Source of the DNA: an uncultured Muribaculaceae bacterium
Lineage (GTDB): Bacteria; Bacteroidota; Bacteroidia; Bacteroidales; Muribaculaceae
Direction of reading: 5' to 3'
Assembly (NCBI GenBank): GCA_910577355.1
Contig: CAJTMY010000001.1
Coordinates: 1-64,000, forward strand
DNA length: 64,000 nt
Shown here: piece by piece, positions 41,671-51,384 of the stretch
Layout: each line of letters starts with the position of its first letter
How positions within the stretch are numbered: position 1 is the first letter of the stretch
Position numbers and translations under genes: made by a program
Notes under the pieces: generated by a model
Databases searched by the model: none
Told to the model about the DNA's origin: nothing
The model's input: the letters and a program-made list of their open reading frames with translations, nothing else

Positions 41671-42890
41671 AACCCCTGCGAAATTTTCTCGACCGTATAA
41701 AACCGACATTCAGCCCGGGAGGGCGTCTGTCGGCATTAGGGTCGGTGTACGAGGGTATGGAATCATTTCTATTTACCCCGCGGACAACATCGGCCCCTGC
41801 GTGTGCAGTGCACGTGCACGACTGTATGGATTCCAAGCGTGCCATGATTATAGTTGTGCTCGCACTTATGCCCTGTTTCTTCTTCGGCATGTACAATACC
41901 GGATATCAGCATTGGCTGGCATGTGGTGCCGATTCATTACCCTTCTTCGACCTGATGCTGTATGGCTTCCTTGTCATATTGCCGCGGGTGATCGTGACAT
42001 ATCTTGTGGGACTCGGCATAGAGTTTGCCGTGGCACAGATGCGACGCGAGGAGATACAGGAAGGATTCCTCGTCACCGGCATACTTATTCCAATGATATG
42101 CCCGGTGGAAACTCCGCTGTGGATGCTTGCCGTGGCTACCGCGTTCTCGGTGATTTTTGTAAAGGAGGTATTCGGCGGTACAGGATATAATATATTCAAT
42201 GTGGCCCTTGTGGCGCGTGCCTTCCTGTTTTTCGCTTATCCTGCCCAGATGTCGGGCGATGATGTATTTGTGGCTTCAGATCCCATTCTTGGCTTCGGAC
42301 CGGTTGCCGCCGACGGATTCACCTGTGCCACTCCATTGGGGCAGGTTGCCGCTTCGATCGGTGTTCCTGCACCTGTTATCAGTATAGACGGCACTGTCAT
42401 AAGCAGGTGGGACGCGTTTATAGGCCTTATCCCCGGCTCATTTGGCGAGACATCGCTCGCTTGTATTCTCATAGGAGCCGTTATTCTCCTTCTTACCGGG
42501 ATAGGTTCGTGGCGAATCATGCTGTCGGTTGTCATCGGTACCTTGATGATGGGATGGATTGCCAATACGTTTGCCACTCCCACATATCCGGCATCGTACA
42601 TAAGTCCTCTTGATCAGTTCCTATACGGTGGCCTCGCTTTTGCGGCAGTGTTCATGGCTACCGATCCGGTGACAGCCTGCCGTACCAATACCGGCAAATT
42701 TATCTACGGCTTTCTTATCGGTGTCATCGCCGTGCTGATACGTACCTACAATAACGGATATCCCGAGGGAGCAATGCTGGCGGTGCTGTTCATGAATGCC
42801 ATGGCCTCGCTCATCGACTGGGTGGTGGTTCGTTCAAATATATCGCGCCGTAAGGCACGTCTAAAATCAAGTAGTGTAGCGAAGCCATGA
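41667..42890 (+). CDS. nqrB: Na+-translocating NADH:quinone reductase subunit B
   Basis: A 407-residue membrane subunit, about 10 helices. DGFTCATPLGQVA holds the Thr that carries covalent FMN in this subunit (SGAT-type motif). It conducts Na+ through the membrane and passes electrons to quinone. It overlaps nqrA by ATGA and ends overlapping nqrC, so all subunits are made in proportion. Confidence 0.97.
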   Translation: MKPLRNFLDRIKPTFSPGGRLSALGSVYEGMESFLFTPRTTSAPACAVHVHDCMDSKRAMIIVVLALMPCFFFGMYNTGYQHWLACGADSLPFFDLMLYGFLVILPRVIVTYLVGLGIEFAVAQMRREEIQEGFLVTGILIPMICPVETPLWMLAVATAFSVIFVKEVFGGTGYNIFNVALVARAFLFFAYPAQMSGDDVFVASDPILGFGPVAADGFTCATPLGQVAASIGVPAPVISIDGTVISRWDAFIGLIPGSFGETSLACILIGAVILLLTGIGSWRIMLSVVIGTLMMGWIANTFATPTYPASYISPLDQFLYGGLAFAAVFMATDPVTACRTNTGKFIYGFLIGVIAVLIRTYNNGYPEGAMLAVLFMNAMASLIDWVVVRSNISRRKARLKSSSVAKP

Positions 42891-43606
42891 AAATCAACAA
42901 GGAAAGTAATATTTATACCATAATATATATAGTGGTGCTTGTAGTGTTGGTCGGCTCGGCTCTGGCTTATACGTCGATCAGCCTGAAGGACAAACAACAG
43001 GAGAATATGGCGGTCGACAAGATGCGGCAGATTCTTGCTTCGATTCATGTGGTGCCCGAAAAAGGTGAGGTGATTGACGACTTCAACAGATATATCACCG
43101 CAAGCTATGTGGTGAACAACTGCGGAAAGCGTGTTGATGGCGAAGCGTTCGATATCAATGTGGCGGCACAGTCGAAGCTTCCTTCGCCTTCGCGTCATCT
43201 GCCTGTATACGAGGCTACTATGCCCGACGGTGCCCGCAAATACGTGTTGCCGGTCTACGGTGCCGGTCTGTGGGGACCGATATGGGGATATGTGGCTCTG
43301 GATGCCGACGGCTCCACTATCTTCGGGGCTTATTTCGCGCATCAGGGCGAGACCCCGGGACTCGGAGCCGAGATTGAGAAACCTGTGTTCTCCGGCCAGT
43401 TTGTAGGCAAGCATATATATGCCGGCGACCATCTGGTGCCTGTGGCTGTTGTCAAGAAGGGGCAGAAGCCCGTAGGAGGCGGTGAATACGTCGACGGAAT
43501 ATCCGGAGGCACCATCACCTCGAAAGGCGTGGGCGCGATGCTCTCCAACTGTCTGCTGCCATACAATAACTTTCTGAAACCAATACACGAAAAATCCTTG
43601 CGGTAA
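42887..43606 (+). CDS. nqrC: Na+-translocating NADH:quinone reductase subunit C
   Basis: A 239-residue subunit with one N-terminal membrane helix and a large periplasmic domain. DGISGGTITSKGV is the SGGT motif whose Thr covalently binds FMN via ApbE. It overlaps nqrB by 4 bp and nqrD by 1 bp. Confidence 0.97.
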   Translation: MKINKESNIYTIIYIVVLVVLVGSALAYTSISLKDKQQENMAVDKMRQILASIHVVPEKGEVIDDFNRYITASYVVNNCGKRVDGEAFDINVAAQSKLPSPSRHLPVYEATMPDGARKYVLPVYGAGLWGPIWGYVALDADGSTIFGAYFAHQGETPGLGAEIEKPVFSGQFVGKHIYAGDHLVPVAVVKKGQKPVGGGEYVDGISGGTITSKGVGAMLSNCLLPYNNFLKPIHEKSLR

Positions 43607-44232
43607 TGGCTGAAAAGATATCATATAAGGATGTGTTCTTCAACCCGTTTTCCAAGAACAATCCTGTGATCGTGCAGATACTCGGTATCTGCTCGGTACT
43701 CGCTGTGACCACCAAACTCGAGCCTGCCATTGTGATGGGGCTGTCGGTGATTGCGGTGCTCGCTTTTTCCAATGTCATAATATCGCTGATACGTAATACC
43801 ATCCCTACGTCGATACGCATCATAGTACAGCTTGTGGTGGTCGCCGGGCTTGTAGTGATAGTAAGCGAACTGCTCAAGGCATATGCATATGAGGTGAGCG
43901 TGCAGCTGTCGGTATTCATAGGCCTTATCATCACCAACTGTATATTGATGGGACGCCTTGAGGCGTTTGCAATGGCCAATCGTCCGTGGCCTGCGTTTCT
44001 CGATGGAGTGGGCAACGGAATCGGATATGCCTTGATACTGATGACAGTCGCTTTTTTCAGGGAATTGCTCGGATCGGGTACGATTCTCGGATTTCAGGTC
44101 GTGCCGCAGGCTTTCTACGACGCCGGATATGTCAACAACGGCATGATGATACTGCCGCCGATGGCACTTATTGTAGTGGCCTGTGTAATATGGGTACAGC
44201 GCACCATACATAAAGAACTTCAGGAAAAATAG
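43606..44232 (+). CDS. nqrD: Na+-translocating NADH:quinone reductase subunit D
   Basis: A 208-residue integral membrane subunit of six helices. NPVIVQILGICSVLAVTTKLEPA opens it, with the Cys pair positions (LGICSVLA and TNCILMGRLEA) that, together with those of NqrE, bind an intramembrane iron-sulphur centre. NqrD and NqrE are inverted-repeat homologues. Confidence 0.97.
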   Translation: MAEKISYKDVFFNPFSKNNPVIVQILGICSVLAVTTKLEPAIVMGLSVIAVLAFSNVIISLIRNTIPTSIRIIVQLVVVAGLVVIVSELLKAYAYEVSVQLSVFIGLIITNCILMGRLEAFAMANRPWPAFLDGVGNGIGYALILMTVAFFRELLGSGTILGFQVVPQAFYDAGYVNNGMMILPPMALIVVACVIWVQRTIHKELQEK

Positions 44233-44240
44233 ACAAGGCT

Positions 44241-44858
44241 ATGGAGAATCTCAATATTTTCATACGGTCGATATTCGTCGACAATATGATCTTCGCCTAC
44301 TTCCTGGGCATGTGTTCGTTTCTCGCGGTAAGCAAGAATGTGAAGACCGCGTTCGGCCTGGGCTTGGCGGTCACTTTCATGCTGGTGATCTCGTTGCCTG
44401 TCAACTATCTGCTCAATACTTACGTGCTGCAGCCCGGTGCGTTGGCATGGCTCGGCGCTGAGTATTCCGATGTTGACCTCAGCTTCCTGTCGCTTATACT
44501 GTTTATCGCCGTCATAGCCTCGATGACTCAGCTTGTGGAGATGGCGGTCGAGAAATACTCGCCGTCGCTTTATGCCTCGTTGGGCATATTTCTGCCGCTT
44601 ATCGCAGTCAACTGTGCCATATTGGGCGGCTCACTGTTCATGCAGCAACGCGACTTCGGCTCGGTGTGGACGGCTGTAAGCGCCGGCGCCGGCTGGGGCA
44701 TAGGGTGGCTGCTCGCAATCACTGCCATTGCCGCCATCCGCGAGCGGGTGGCCTCGTACTCCAACGTCCCCGGGCCGCTGCGCGGTGTCGGCATAACATT
44801 TATACTTACGGCACTCATGGGCATAGCATTCATGAGTTTCCTCGGAATTAAAATATGA
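44241..44858 (+). CDS. nqrE: Na+-translocating NADH:quinone reductase subunit E
   Basis: A 205-residue six-helix subunit. YFLGMCSFLAVSKNVKTAFGLG and VNCAILGGSLFMQQRDF carry the two cysteines that complete the membrane iron-sulphur site with NqrD. Its stop overlaps the nqrF start by ATGA. Confidence 0.97.
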   Translation: MENLNIFIRSIFVDNMIFAYFLGMCSFLAVSKNVKTAFGLGLAVTFMLVISLPVNYLLNTYVLQPGALAWLGAEYSDVDLSFLSLILFIAVIASMTQLVEMAVEKYSPSLYASLGIFLPLIAVNCAILGGSLFMQQRDFGSVWTAVSAGAGWGIGWLLAITAIAAIRERVASYSNVPGPLRGVGITFILTALMGIAFMSFLGIKI

Positions 44859-46165
44859 CGATTATTATGACAACAGCATATCTGTCCACATCGATTGCCG
44901 GAGTCACCATGGCGGCCGGTGTGGGCATATTTCTTGCCATCACATTGTTGCTGGTGGCCATATTGCTTATCGCAAAAAGCTTTCTTGTACACAGGGGCGA
45001 TGTGCCGGTGACAATCAACGGCGACCGCACGGTGGAGGCGCCTGCCGGAGTGTCGCTGCTGTCGGCCATGGCTGCCTGCAATATATTCCTGCCCTCGGCT
45101 TGCGGAGGCAAAGGTTCGTGCGGCCAGTGCCGGGTACAGGTCGATGAAGGTGGCGGCGAGGTTTTGCCCACCGAAAAGGTGCATCTGTCGCGTCGAGATA
45201 TAAAGGACAACCGGCGCCTCGCCTGTCAGGTGAAAGTGAAAGATCCTATGGATATACATGTGCCGGCATCGGCTCTTGATGTAAAGGAATGGGAATGCAC
45301 GGTGATCTCAAACAACAATGTGGCGACTTTCATAAAGGAATTTATAGTCGCGCTACCCGAGGGCGAGCATATGGACTTTGAGCCCGGATCATATGCACAG
45401 ATAAAGATACCGCCTTTCCATATTGATTATGACAAAGATATAGACAAGGCGTCGATCGGCGATGAATACCTGCCGGCATGGCAGAAATTCGGCCTGTTCG
45501 GTCTTAAATGTGTAAATAATGAGAATACCGTGCGGGCCTATTCAATGGCCAACTATCCTGCCGAGGGCAACCGCATAATGCTTACGGTGCGCATTGCCAC
45601 TCCGCCGTTCAAGCCAAAGCCGCAGGTCGGTTTTATGGAGGTGAATCCTGGCATAGCATCCTCCTACATATTCAGTCTCAAACCCGGCGACAAGGTGCTG
45701 ATGAGCGGCCCTTACGGCGACTTCCATCCCATATACAATACCAAAAACGAGATGATGTGGATAGGCGGTGGCGCCGGTATGGCTCCGCTGAGGGCGCAGA
45801 TAATGCATCTTACAAAGACACTGCGTACCACCGATCGTGTGATGAACTATTTCTATGGAGCCCGCGCTCTCAACGAGGTGTTCTATCTCGATGATTTCCT
45901 CCAGATAGAGCGCGAATTTCCGAACTTCCATTTCCATCTGGCGCTCGACCGTCCCGATCCGGCTGCCGATGCCGCCGGCGTGAAATATACTCCCGGCTTT
46001 GTGCATCAGGTCATTTACGATACCTACCTTAAGGATCACGACAGCCCCGAGGACATCGAGTATTATATGTGCGGCCCCGGCCCGATGAGCGCCGCCGTCA
46101 ACAAGATGCTCGACTCGCTCGGAGTGGAACCGGCCAACATTCATTACGACAATTTCGGCGCGTGA
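44855..46165 (+). CDS. nqrF: Na+-translocating NADH:quinone reductase subunit F
   Basis: A 436-residue NADH-oxidising subunit: one N-terminal helix, a 2Fe-2S ferredoxin domain (CGGKGSCGQC with a further Cys at RLACQVKV), an FAD domain (RAYSMANYP) and an NADH domain (MWIGGGAGMAPLR, YMCGPGPM). It is the electron entry of the complex. The start may be the ATG at 44855 or the next at 44867. Last gene of the nqr operon. Confidence 0.97.
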   Translation: MTIIMTTAYLSTSIAGVTMAAGVGIFLAITLLLVAILLIAKSFLVHRGDVPVTINGDRTVEAPAGVSLLSAMAACNIFLPSACGGKGSCGQCRVQVDEGGGEVLPTEKVHLSRRDIKDNRRLACQVKVKDPMDIHVPASALDVKEWECTVISNNNVATFIKEFIVALPEGEHMDFEPGSYAQIKIPPFHIDYDKDIDKASIGDEYLPAWQKFGLFGLKCVNNENTVRAYSMANYPAEGNRIMLTVRIATPPFKPKPQVGFMEVNPGIASSYIFSLKPGDKVLMSGPYGDFHPIYNTKNEMMWIGGGAGMAPLRAQIMHLTKTLRTTDRVMNYFYGARALNEVFYLDDFLQIEREFPNFHFHLALDRPDPAADAAGVKYTPGFVHQVIYDTYLKDHDSPEDIEYYMCGPGPMSAAVNKMLDSLGVEPANIHYDNFGA

Positions 46166-46180
46166 CCGCCGTGTAGAGAT

Positions 46181-46219
46181 ATGAAGCGCCGCAGACATCG
46201 AATGCCTGCGGCGCTTCAT
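46181..46219. terminator. Bidirectional hairpin between nqrF and fabD
   Basis: A 14-bp stem ATGAAGCGCCGCAG (46181-46194) with its complement (46206-46219) lies between the convergent nqrF and fabD genes. The U tracts on both sides are weak, so it may act mainly through stem stability. Confidence 0.65.
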
Positions 46220-46240
46220 TATTGAGTTGTGGGGTTGTTG

Positions 46241-47116
46241 TTATTGTACGCCGGCGACAGTCGCGCTGCGGTCGATCTTTGAGATAAGCCCCTGAAGCAC
46301 TTTGCCGGGGCCGAATTCTGTGAATTCGGTGGCTCCGTCGGCTATCATGCGCTGCACACTCTGAGTCCAGCGGACGGGAGCGGTTAGCTGTGCGATGAGG
46401 TTGGCCTTTATTTCGGCAGGGTCGGTGTGCGGCATGGCATCCACGTTCTGATATACGGGGCATGCGGGGACGTGGAATTCTGTGGCGGCGATGGCCTCGG
46501 CAAGTTCGGCACGGGCAGGCTCCATCAAGGGCGAGTGGAACGCTCCGCCCACCTTGAGCTTGAGGGCACGGCGAGCACCGGCTTCGCTGAGCAGCTTGCA
46601 GGCTGCGTCTATGGCATCTTCCTCGCCCGAAATGACTATCTGTCCGGGGCAGTTGTAGTTTGCGCATACCACTACACCGTCAACGCTTTTGAGTACTTCT
46701 TCGACTTTCTCGTCGGGCAGGCCGATGATTGCTGCCATAGTCGAAGGCTTAAGCTCGCATGCTTTCTGCATGGCGCGTGCACGGGCCGCAACAAGGCGCA
46801 GGCCGTCGGCAAAGCTGAGCGCGCCGGCTGCTACAAGAGCCGAGAATTCGCCGAGCGAGTGGCCGGCGGTCATGTCGGGAGCAAAGTCGGGCTGCGACTT
46901 GGCCACGATCACCGAGTGCAGGAATACTGCCGGCTGAGTGATGTCGGTGCGGCGGAGATCCTCGTCGGTGCCGTTGAACATAAGATCAGTGATGCGGAAA
47001 CCTAATATATCGTTTGCCTGCTCGAAGAGGTCGCGGGCGGCGGCATTGTTCTCGTACAGGTCATGACCCATACCTACAAACTGCGCGCCCTGGCCGGGAA
47101 ACACATAAGCTTTCAT
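46241..47116 (-). CDS. fabD: Malonyl-CoA:ACP transacylase
   Basis: A 291-residue enzyme that moves malonyl groups from CoA to acyl carrier protein, the entry to fatty-acid synthesis. PGQGAQFVGMGHDL opens it; the nucleophile Ser lies in AGHSLGEFSALVAAG and the His partner in GAFHSPLMEPA. Typical size of about 300 residues. It has its own minus-strand promoter (47174-47181). Confidence 0.97.
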   Translation of the reverse strand: MKAYVFPGQGAQFVGMGHDLYENNAAARDLFEQANDILGFRITDLMFNGTDEDLRRTDITQPAVFLHSVIVAKSQPDFAPDMTAGHSLGEFSALVAAGALSFADGLRLVAARARAMQKACELKPSTMAAIIGLPDEKVEEVLKSVDGVVVCANYNCPGQIVISGEEDAIDAACKLLSEAGARRALKLKVGGAFHSPLMEPARAELAEAIAATEFHVPACPVYQNVDAMPHTDPAEIKANLIAQLTAPVRWTQSVQRMIADGATEFTEFGPGKVLQGLISKIDRSATVAGVQ

Positions 47117-47173
47117 ATTCTCTAAATCCAGATGTTATTATGTGATTTTCTTAAAGGTTTTTAAATTTCACGG

Positions 47174-47211
47174 CAAAGGTACGAATTTCCGTGGAAATTT
47201 TTGTAACTTTA
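47174..47211. promoter_or_regulatory. Divergent promoters of fabD and tatA
   Basis: Minus-strand TACCTTTG (47174-47181) is a perfect -7 for fabD. Plus-strand TAACTTTA (47204-47211) has one mismatch and is a likely -7 for tatA. Confidence 0.5.
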
Positions 47212-47251
47212 CAATTCAAACTTGATTTAAAAACATATAAACCTCCATAAT

Positions 47252-47485
47252 ATGACTGTTTTAGCCTTTCTCCCTGTATTTCTGGGCAATCTGCGCGGTA
47301 TGCAACTGCTCATCGTAGTGCTTGTGATACTGCTGCTGTTCGGCGGCAAGAAGATCCCCGAACTGATGCGCGGCCTCGGCAAGGGCATCAATTCGTTCAA
47401 GCAGGGGCTCGCCGAGGCAAAGGATGAAATCAACAAGCCCGTAGAGACCGAAAAACAATCGGCCGAAGAAACCAAAAAAGACTGA
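47252..47485 (+). CDS. tatA: Twin-arginine translocase subunit TatA
   Basis: A 77-residue protein with one N-terminal helix (MQLLIVVLVILLLF) then FGGKKIPELMRGLGKGINSFKQGL, the signature amphipathic helix of TatA/E, and a charged tail. It forms the ring-shaped pore for folded-protein export. The N-terminus may begin at 47252 or at a later Met at 47300, which would be the usual start length. It is 8 bp upstream of tatC. Confidence 0.95.
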   Translation: MTVLAFLPVFLGNLRGMQLLIVVLVILLLFGGKKIPELMRGLGKGINSFKQGLAEAKDEINKPVETEKQSAEETKKD

Positions 47486-47493
47486 CTCCGGTA

Positions 47494-48300
47494 GTGGCGG
47501 ACAAGCAGCTTTCTTTCTGGGATCATCTTGATGCGCTGCGGGCGGTGCTGATAAGGGCCGCATTGGCGGTGACGGTTATAGCCGTGGCCGCTTTCTGTCT
47601 TATGCCGTATATTTTCGACAGTGTGGTACTCGCTCCGTGCCGTCCCGATTTTCCTTTTTACCGCCTCATTGACTACATTGCCGCCAACAGCCTGCTGCCG
47701 ATTGATATGACGGCCGAGCCTTTTGAGCTTCATCCTGTGAGCCTGCAACTTGCCTCGCAGTTTTTCGTGCATCTCTCCGCTGCTTTCTGGACTGCCACCG
47801 TCGTGGGCTTTCCGATCGTGATATATCTGCTGTGGGGCTTCGTGGCGCCGGCTCTTTACGAACATGAGAAGCGCGGGATACGCAAGGCGTTCTTCTTCGG
47901 TAACCTGATGTTCTATCTCGGTGTATGCACCGGGTATTTCATCGTATTTCCGCTTGCCTTGCGCTTTTTGGCCACATACAGCCTCAGCGGGCAGATTGAG
48001 AGCGTGGTGTCGCTCGACTCGTATATGGACAACTTCTATACCCTCATCCTTGTGATGGGAGCGGTATTCGAGCTGCCGCTGTTCGCATGGCTTCTGGGCC
48101 GTATGGGCTTTCTTACGCGAGTTTTTTTCAGCAAATACCGTCGCCATGCCATTGTGGCTCTGCTTATTGCCGCCGGGCTTATAACTCCTACCGGCGATCC
48201 ATTTACTTTATTTGCAGTGTTCATACCTATCTACGCTCTGTGGGAGTTCAGTGCCGTCCTTGTGCCGGCAGCTGCCGACTCCGACACGGATTCCGCGTGA
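47494..48300 (+). CDS. tatC: Twin-arginine translocase subunit TatC
   Basis: A 268-residue, six-helix protein. LSFWDHLDALRAVLIRAA opens it; FPIVIYLLWGFVAPALYEHEKR, with the conserved Glu that recognises the twin-arginine signal nearby, and LITPTGDPFTLFAVFIPIYALWE are characteristic. It binds the signal peptide of substrates. The start is a GTG. Confidence 0.97.
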   Translation: MADKQLSFWDHLDALRAVLIRAALAVTVIAVAAFCLMPYIFDSVVLAPCRPDFPFYRLIDYIAANSLLPIDMTAEPFELHPVSLQLASQFFVHLSAAFWTATVVGFPIVIYLLWGFVAPALYEHEKRGIRKAFFFGNLMFYLGVCTGYFIVFPLALRFLATYSLSGQIESVVSLDSYMDNFYTLILVMGAVFELPLFAWLLGRMGFLTRVFFSKYRRHAIVALLIAAGLITPTGDPFTLFAVFIPIYALWEFSAVLVPAAADSDTDSA

Positions 48301-48332
48301 AAACTATCTGACAACAAGAATCTTTCCATACC

Positions 48333-49523
48333 ATGAAACGCTTTAATCCGGGGTTGTTGCCCCGCATAATCATCGCAATCGCCGCCGGCATAGGTGCCGG
48401 ATATATATTCCCGGGCTGGCTTACACGTTGCTTCATCACTTTCAACGCGATATTCTCGCAGTTTCTCGGTTTTCTCATTCCGCTGCTTATCGTCGGATTT
48501 GTGGCGCCGGCCATAGCCGATCTTGGCCGTAAGGCCGGCAAAATGCTTGTGGTGACCGCGCTTATTGCATATGTGATGACATTCTGCACCGGTATGTTGT
48601 CTTACTTTACTTCATCTCTTACGTTTCCCGGATTGCTCGGTGATGCGTATGCCGGCTCGATAGAGGCTGCCGAAGCATCCGTGCCTGTGCCGTTTTTTAC
48701 TGTGGAGATCCAACCGATGTTCACGGTCATGACGGCCTTGGTGCTGGCGTTTGTGCTCGGACTCGGAGTGGCACGTCTGTCGGGCACGGTTCTCAAAGGG
48801 GTGCTCGAAGATTTCCGCGGCGTTATCCAATGGGCCATAATGCGTATCATTATTCCATGCCTTCCGATATATATATTCGGCATATTTCTCGGTATGACGG
48901 TAAGCGGACAGGTAGGCCCCGTGCTCATCACGTTCTCAAAGATTATCATAGTCATATTTGTGATGCATGTGGCCATACTGGTGCTTCAGTATCTGGTTGC
49001 CGCGATTTTCTCGGGCCTCAATCCGTTCAAGGCTTTATGGACAATGATGCCTGCATATTTTACCGCACTTGGAACTCAGTCGTCGGCCGCCACCATTCCG
49101 GTCACGCTGCGGCAGACCGTAGCTATGGGCGTTAACAAGGATGTCGCCGGTTTTGTGATACCTCTCTGTGCTACCATACACATGTCCGGCTCAACGCTCA
49201 AGATCGTGGCCTGCGCTCTGGCGCTAATGATAACACATCATATGCCTTACGATGCCGGGATGTTTGCCGGCTTTGTATCAATGCTGGCAATCACTATCAT
49301 AGCGGCTCCGGGTGTGCCGGGTGGTGCCATAATGGCATCGTTGGGTCTGTTGAGCTCGATGCTCGGGTTCAGCGAGGCCGACAACGCGCTAATGATAGCT
49401 CTTTATATCGCCATGGACTCGTTCGGTACGGCATGCAATATCACCGGCGACGGAGCTATCGCTCAGATAGTGGGACGCATATTCCGTACGGAAAACCATA
49501 AGACCGACGCTATTGTTGAATAA
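48333..49523 (+). CDS. Dicarboxylate/amino acid:cation symporter
   Basis: A 396-residue DAACS family transporter. TALGTQSSAATIPVTLRQ is the serine-rich reentrant HP1 tip, and PGVPGGAIMASLGLLSSML with MDSFGTACNITGDGA covers HP2 and TM8, where substrate and sodium bind. It imports glutamate, aspartate, serine/threonine or C4-dicarboxylates with Na+; which one cannot be told. It begins 33 bp after tatC. Confidence 0.9.
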   Translation: MKRFNPGLLPRIIIAIAAGIGAGYIFPGWLTRCFITFNAIFSQFLGFLIPLLIVGFVAPAIADLGRKAGKMLVVTALIAYVMTFCTGMLSYFTSSLTFPGLLGDAYAGSIEAAEASVPVPFFTVEIQPMFTVMTALVLAFVLGLGVARLSGTVLKGVLEDFRGVIQWAIMRIIIPCLPIYIFGIFLGMTVSGQVGPVLITFSKIIIVIFVMHVAILVLQYLVAAIFSGLNPFKALWTMMPAYFTALGTQSSAATIPVTLRQTVAMGVNKDVAGFVIPLCATIHMSGSTLKIVACALALMITHHMPYDAGMFAGFVSMLAITIIAAPGVPGGAIMASLGLLSSMLGFSEADNALMIALYIAMDSFGTACNITGDGAIAQIVGRIFRTENHKTDAIVE

Positions 49524-49537
49524 TAAACATATACACT

Positions 49538-50410
49538 ATGCGACTTGACGGACGAAGAAACAGCAGCAACGTGAACGACCGGCGCGGAATGTCGGGCGGA
49601 GCCAAGGCCGGTATCGGCGGCGGCATTATCGGTGTGGTGGTGCTTGCGGTGGTGACACTGCTCGGCGGCGGCAATATCGGGGATGTTATAAACAATGTGG
49701 TGAGCGGCGGAGGCATATCCATGCAGAATCAGGCCGGATATACGCCCGATGCGGAGGATGAACGCCTTGCCGACCTCGCGTCAAAAGTACTCGCCGGAAC
49801 GGAAGATGTGTGGACCGAAGAATTCCGTCGCCACGGATGGGGCGAGTATGAATGCCCCAAGATGGTGCTGTACACCGGCTCGGTAAACTCGGGCTGCGGA
49901 TATGCGACTTCACAGGTAGGCCCATTCTACTGCTCGGCCGATCAGACCGTGTACATTGACCTCGACTTTTTCAAGGACATGGAACGGACTATCGGTGCCA
50001 GCGGAGATTTTACATATGCCTATGTGATAGCTCATGAAGTGGGGCATCATGTACAATATCTGCTCGGTACTCTCGATTCCGCTCATCAGCGTATGAATCA
50101 ACTGGGCCAGACGGAGGCAAACAAGATAAGCGTGCGGCTTGAATTGCAGGCCGACTATTATGCAGGCGTGTGGGCCAACCGCGACAACGCGATGTTCAAC
50201 TCGATTGAACCCGGCGACATTGAAAATGCCGTAAATGCCGCGTCCAAGATAGGTGATGACTATCTGCAGAAAAAAGCCACAGGCAGTGTGCAGCCCGATT
50301 CATTCAATCACGGGCGGTCGGATCAGCGTGTCCGCTGGCTTACCAAAGGCATAAATTCCGGCGATCCGACGCAAGGCGACACATTCGGCATATCATATAG
50401 CGCTTTATGA
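49538..50410 (+). CDS. Neutral zinc metallopeptidase, YpfJ family
   Basis: A 290-residue protein with one membrane helix (residues ~25-45) after a basic, RRN-rich N-terminus, then the peptidase domain: VIAHEVGHHVQYLLG supplies the HExxH zinc site, and LELQADYYAGVWA holds the third ligand. The Gly-rich segment before the helix is typical of this family. Substrate unknown. It overlaps ribD by ATGA. Confidence 0.95.
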   Translation: MRLDGRRNSSNVNDRRGMSGGAKAGIGGGIIGVVVLAVVTLLGGGNIGDVINNVVSGGGISMQNQAGYTPDAEDERLADLASKVLAGTEDVWTEEFRRHGWGEYECPKMVLYTGSVNSGCGYATSQVGPFYCSADQTVYIDLDFFKDMERTIGASGDFTYAYVIAHEVGHHVQYLLGTLDSAHQRMNQLGQTEANKISVRLELQADYYAGVWANRDNAMFNSIEPGDIENAVNAASKIGDDYLQKKATGSVQPDSFNHGRSDQRVRWLTKGINSGDPTQGDTFGISYSAL

Positions 50411-51384
50411 CCGTAGACGAGAAATATATGCGGCGCGCGCTCGAACTCGCCGCGCACGGCATGGGCAATACCTCGCCCAATCCCATGGTGGGCGCGGTGA
50501 TTGTCGATTCTGCCGGCCGAATCATAGGTGAGGGTTACCATCGCCGTTGCGGAGAAGGACATGCCGAGGTGAATGCGGTGGCCTCGGTGGCTGACAAGAC
50601 TGCATTGCGCGACTGCACAATGTATGTGACTCTCGAGCCGTGCTCCCACTATGGAAAGACTCCTCCATGTGCCCGGCTGATAATCGACAGCGGCATACCG
50701 CGTGTGGTGGTCGGCGCCGCCGATCCGTTCAGGGAAGTGGCCGGTCGCGGTATACACATGTTGCGCGAGGCAGGGGTCGAGGTGACCGAAGGTGTGCTTG
50801 CGGCCGAAAGCCGCGAGCTAAACCGACGATTTATGACCGCGCACGAATGCCGGCGACCTTTTGTCACTCTCAAGTGGGCGCAATCGGCCGACGGTTTCAT
50901 GGATTCCGACAGGCCTTGCGGTAAGCCGGAACAATTTTCCACTTTGGTCAATACAATGATAGTACATCGGCTGCGTTCGCTGCATGATGCCATACTTGTA
51001 GGGTCGGGCACGGCCTTTGCCGACAATCCGCGGCTCGATTGTCGCCTGTGGCCGGGGCGGTCTCCGCAGCCGGTGGTGCTTGACCGTCGCGGACGGTTGG
51101 ATGATGACTTATTGTGTATGCAGAAACCGATTGTCCTGAGAGATGCGACTGTAGCCGAGGCCTTGTCGACACTCTATGGCAAGGGTATCACTTCAGTGCT
51201 TGTGGAAGGTGGAGCTGAACTGCTGCGCGCATTCATTGATGCAAATTTGTGGGACGAGGCGCGGGTGGAGATATGTCCGAGAAAATTATATGAGCATGGG
51301 CGCGCTGTCGCACCTGTCATAATGGGAAATCCTTATGATATGGAGGATATTCAAGGCAATAAGGTTTACCACTACCGTCGGTGA
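50407..51384 (+). CDS. ribD: Bifunctional riboflavin biosynthesis protein RibD
   Basis: A 325-residue enzyme. The N-terminal deaminase domain has zinc ligands in GEGHAEVNAVAS and LEPCSHYGKTPPCARLI. The C-terminal reductase domain (VTLKWAQSADG, HDAILVGSGTAFADNP, VLVEGGAELLRAF) reduces the ribose chain with NADPH. It catalyses steps 2 and 3 of riboflavin synthesis. It overlaps the 3' end of the convergent VanZ-like gene by 13 bp. Confidence 0.96.
   Translation: MTVDEKYMRRALELAAHGMGNTSPNPMVGAVIVDSAGRIIGEGYHRRCGEGHAEVNAVASVADKTALRDCTMYVTLEPCSHYGKTPPCARLIIDSGIPRVVVGAADPFREVAGRGIHMLREAGVEVTEGVLAAESRELNRRFMTAHECRRPFVTLKWAQSADGFMDSDRPCGKPEQFSTLVNTMIVHRLRSLHDAILVGSGTAFADNPRLDCRLWPGRSPQPVVLDRRGRLDDDLLCMQKPIVLRDATVAEALSTLYGKGITSVLVEGGAELLRAFIDANLWDEARVEICPRKLYEHGRAVAPVIMGNPYDMEDIQGNKVYHYRR

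Noticed and set aside
40345..46165. Rnf electron-transport complex
   Set aside because: Subunit order and motifs (no RnfC-type ferredoxin cysteines, NqrF with FAD/NADH and 2Fe-2S domains, no RnfB) fit Na+-NQR.
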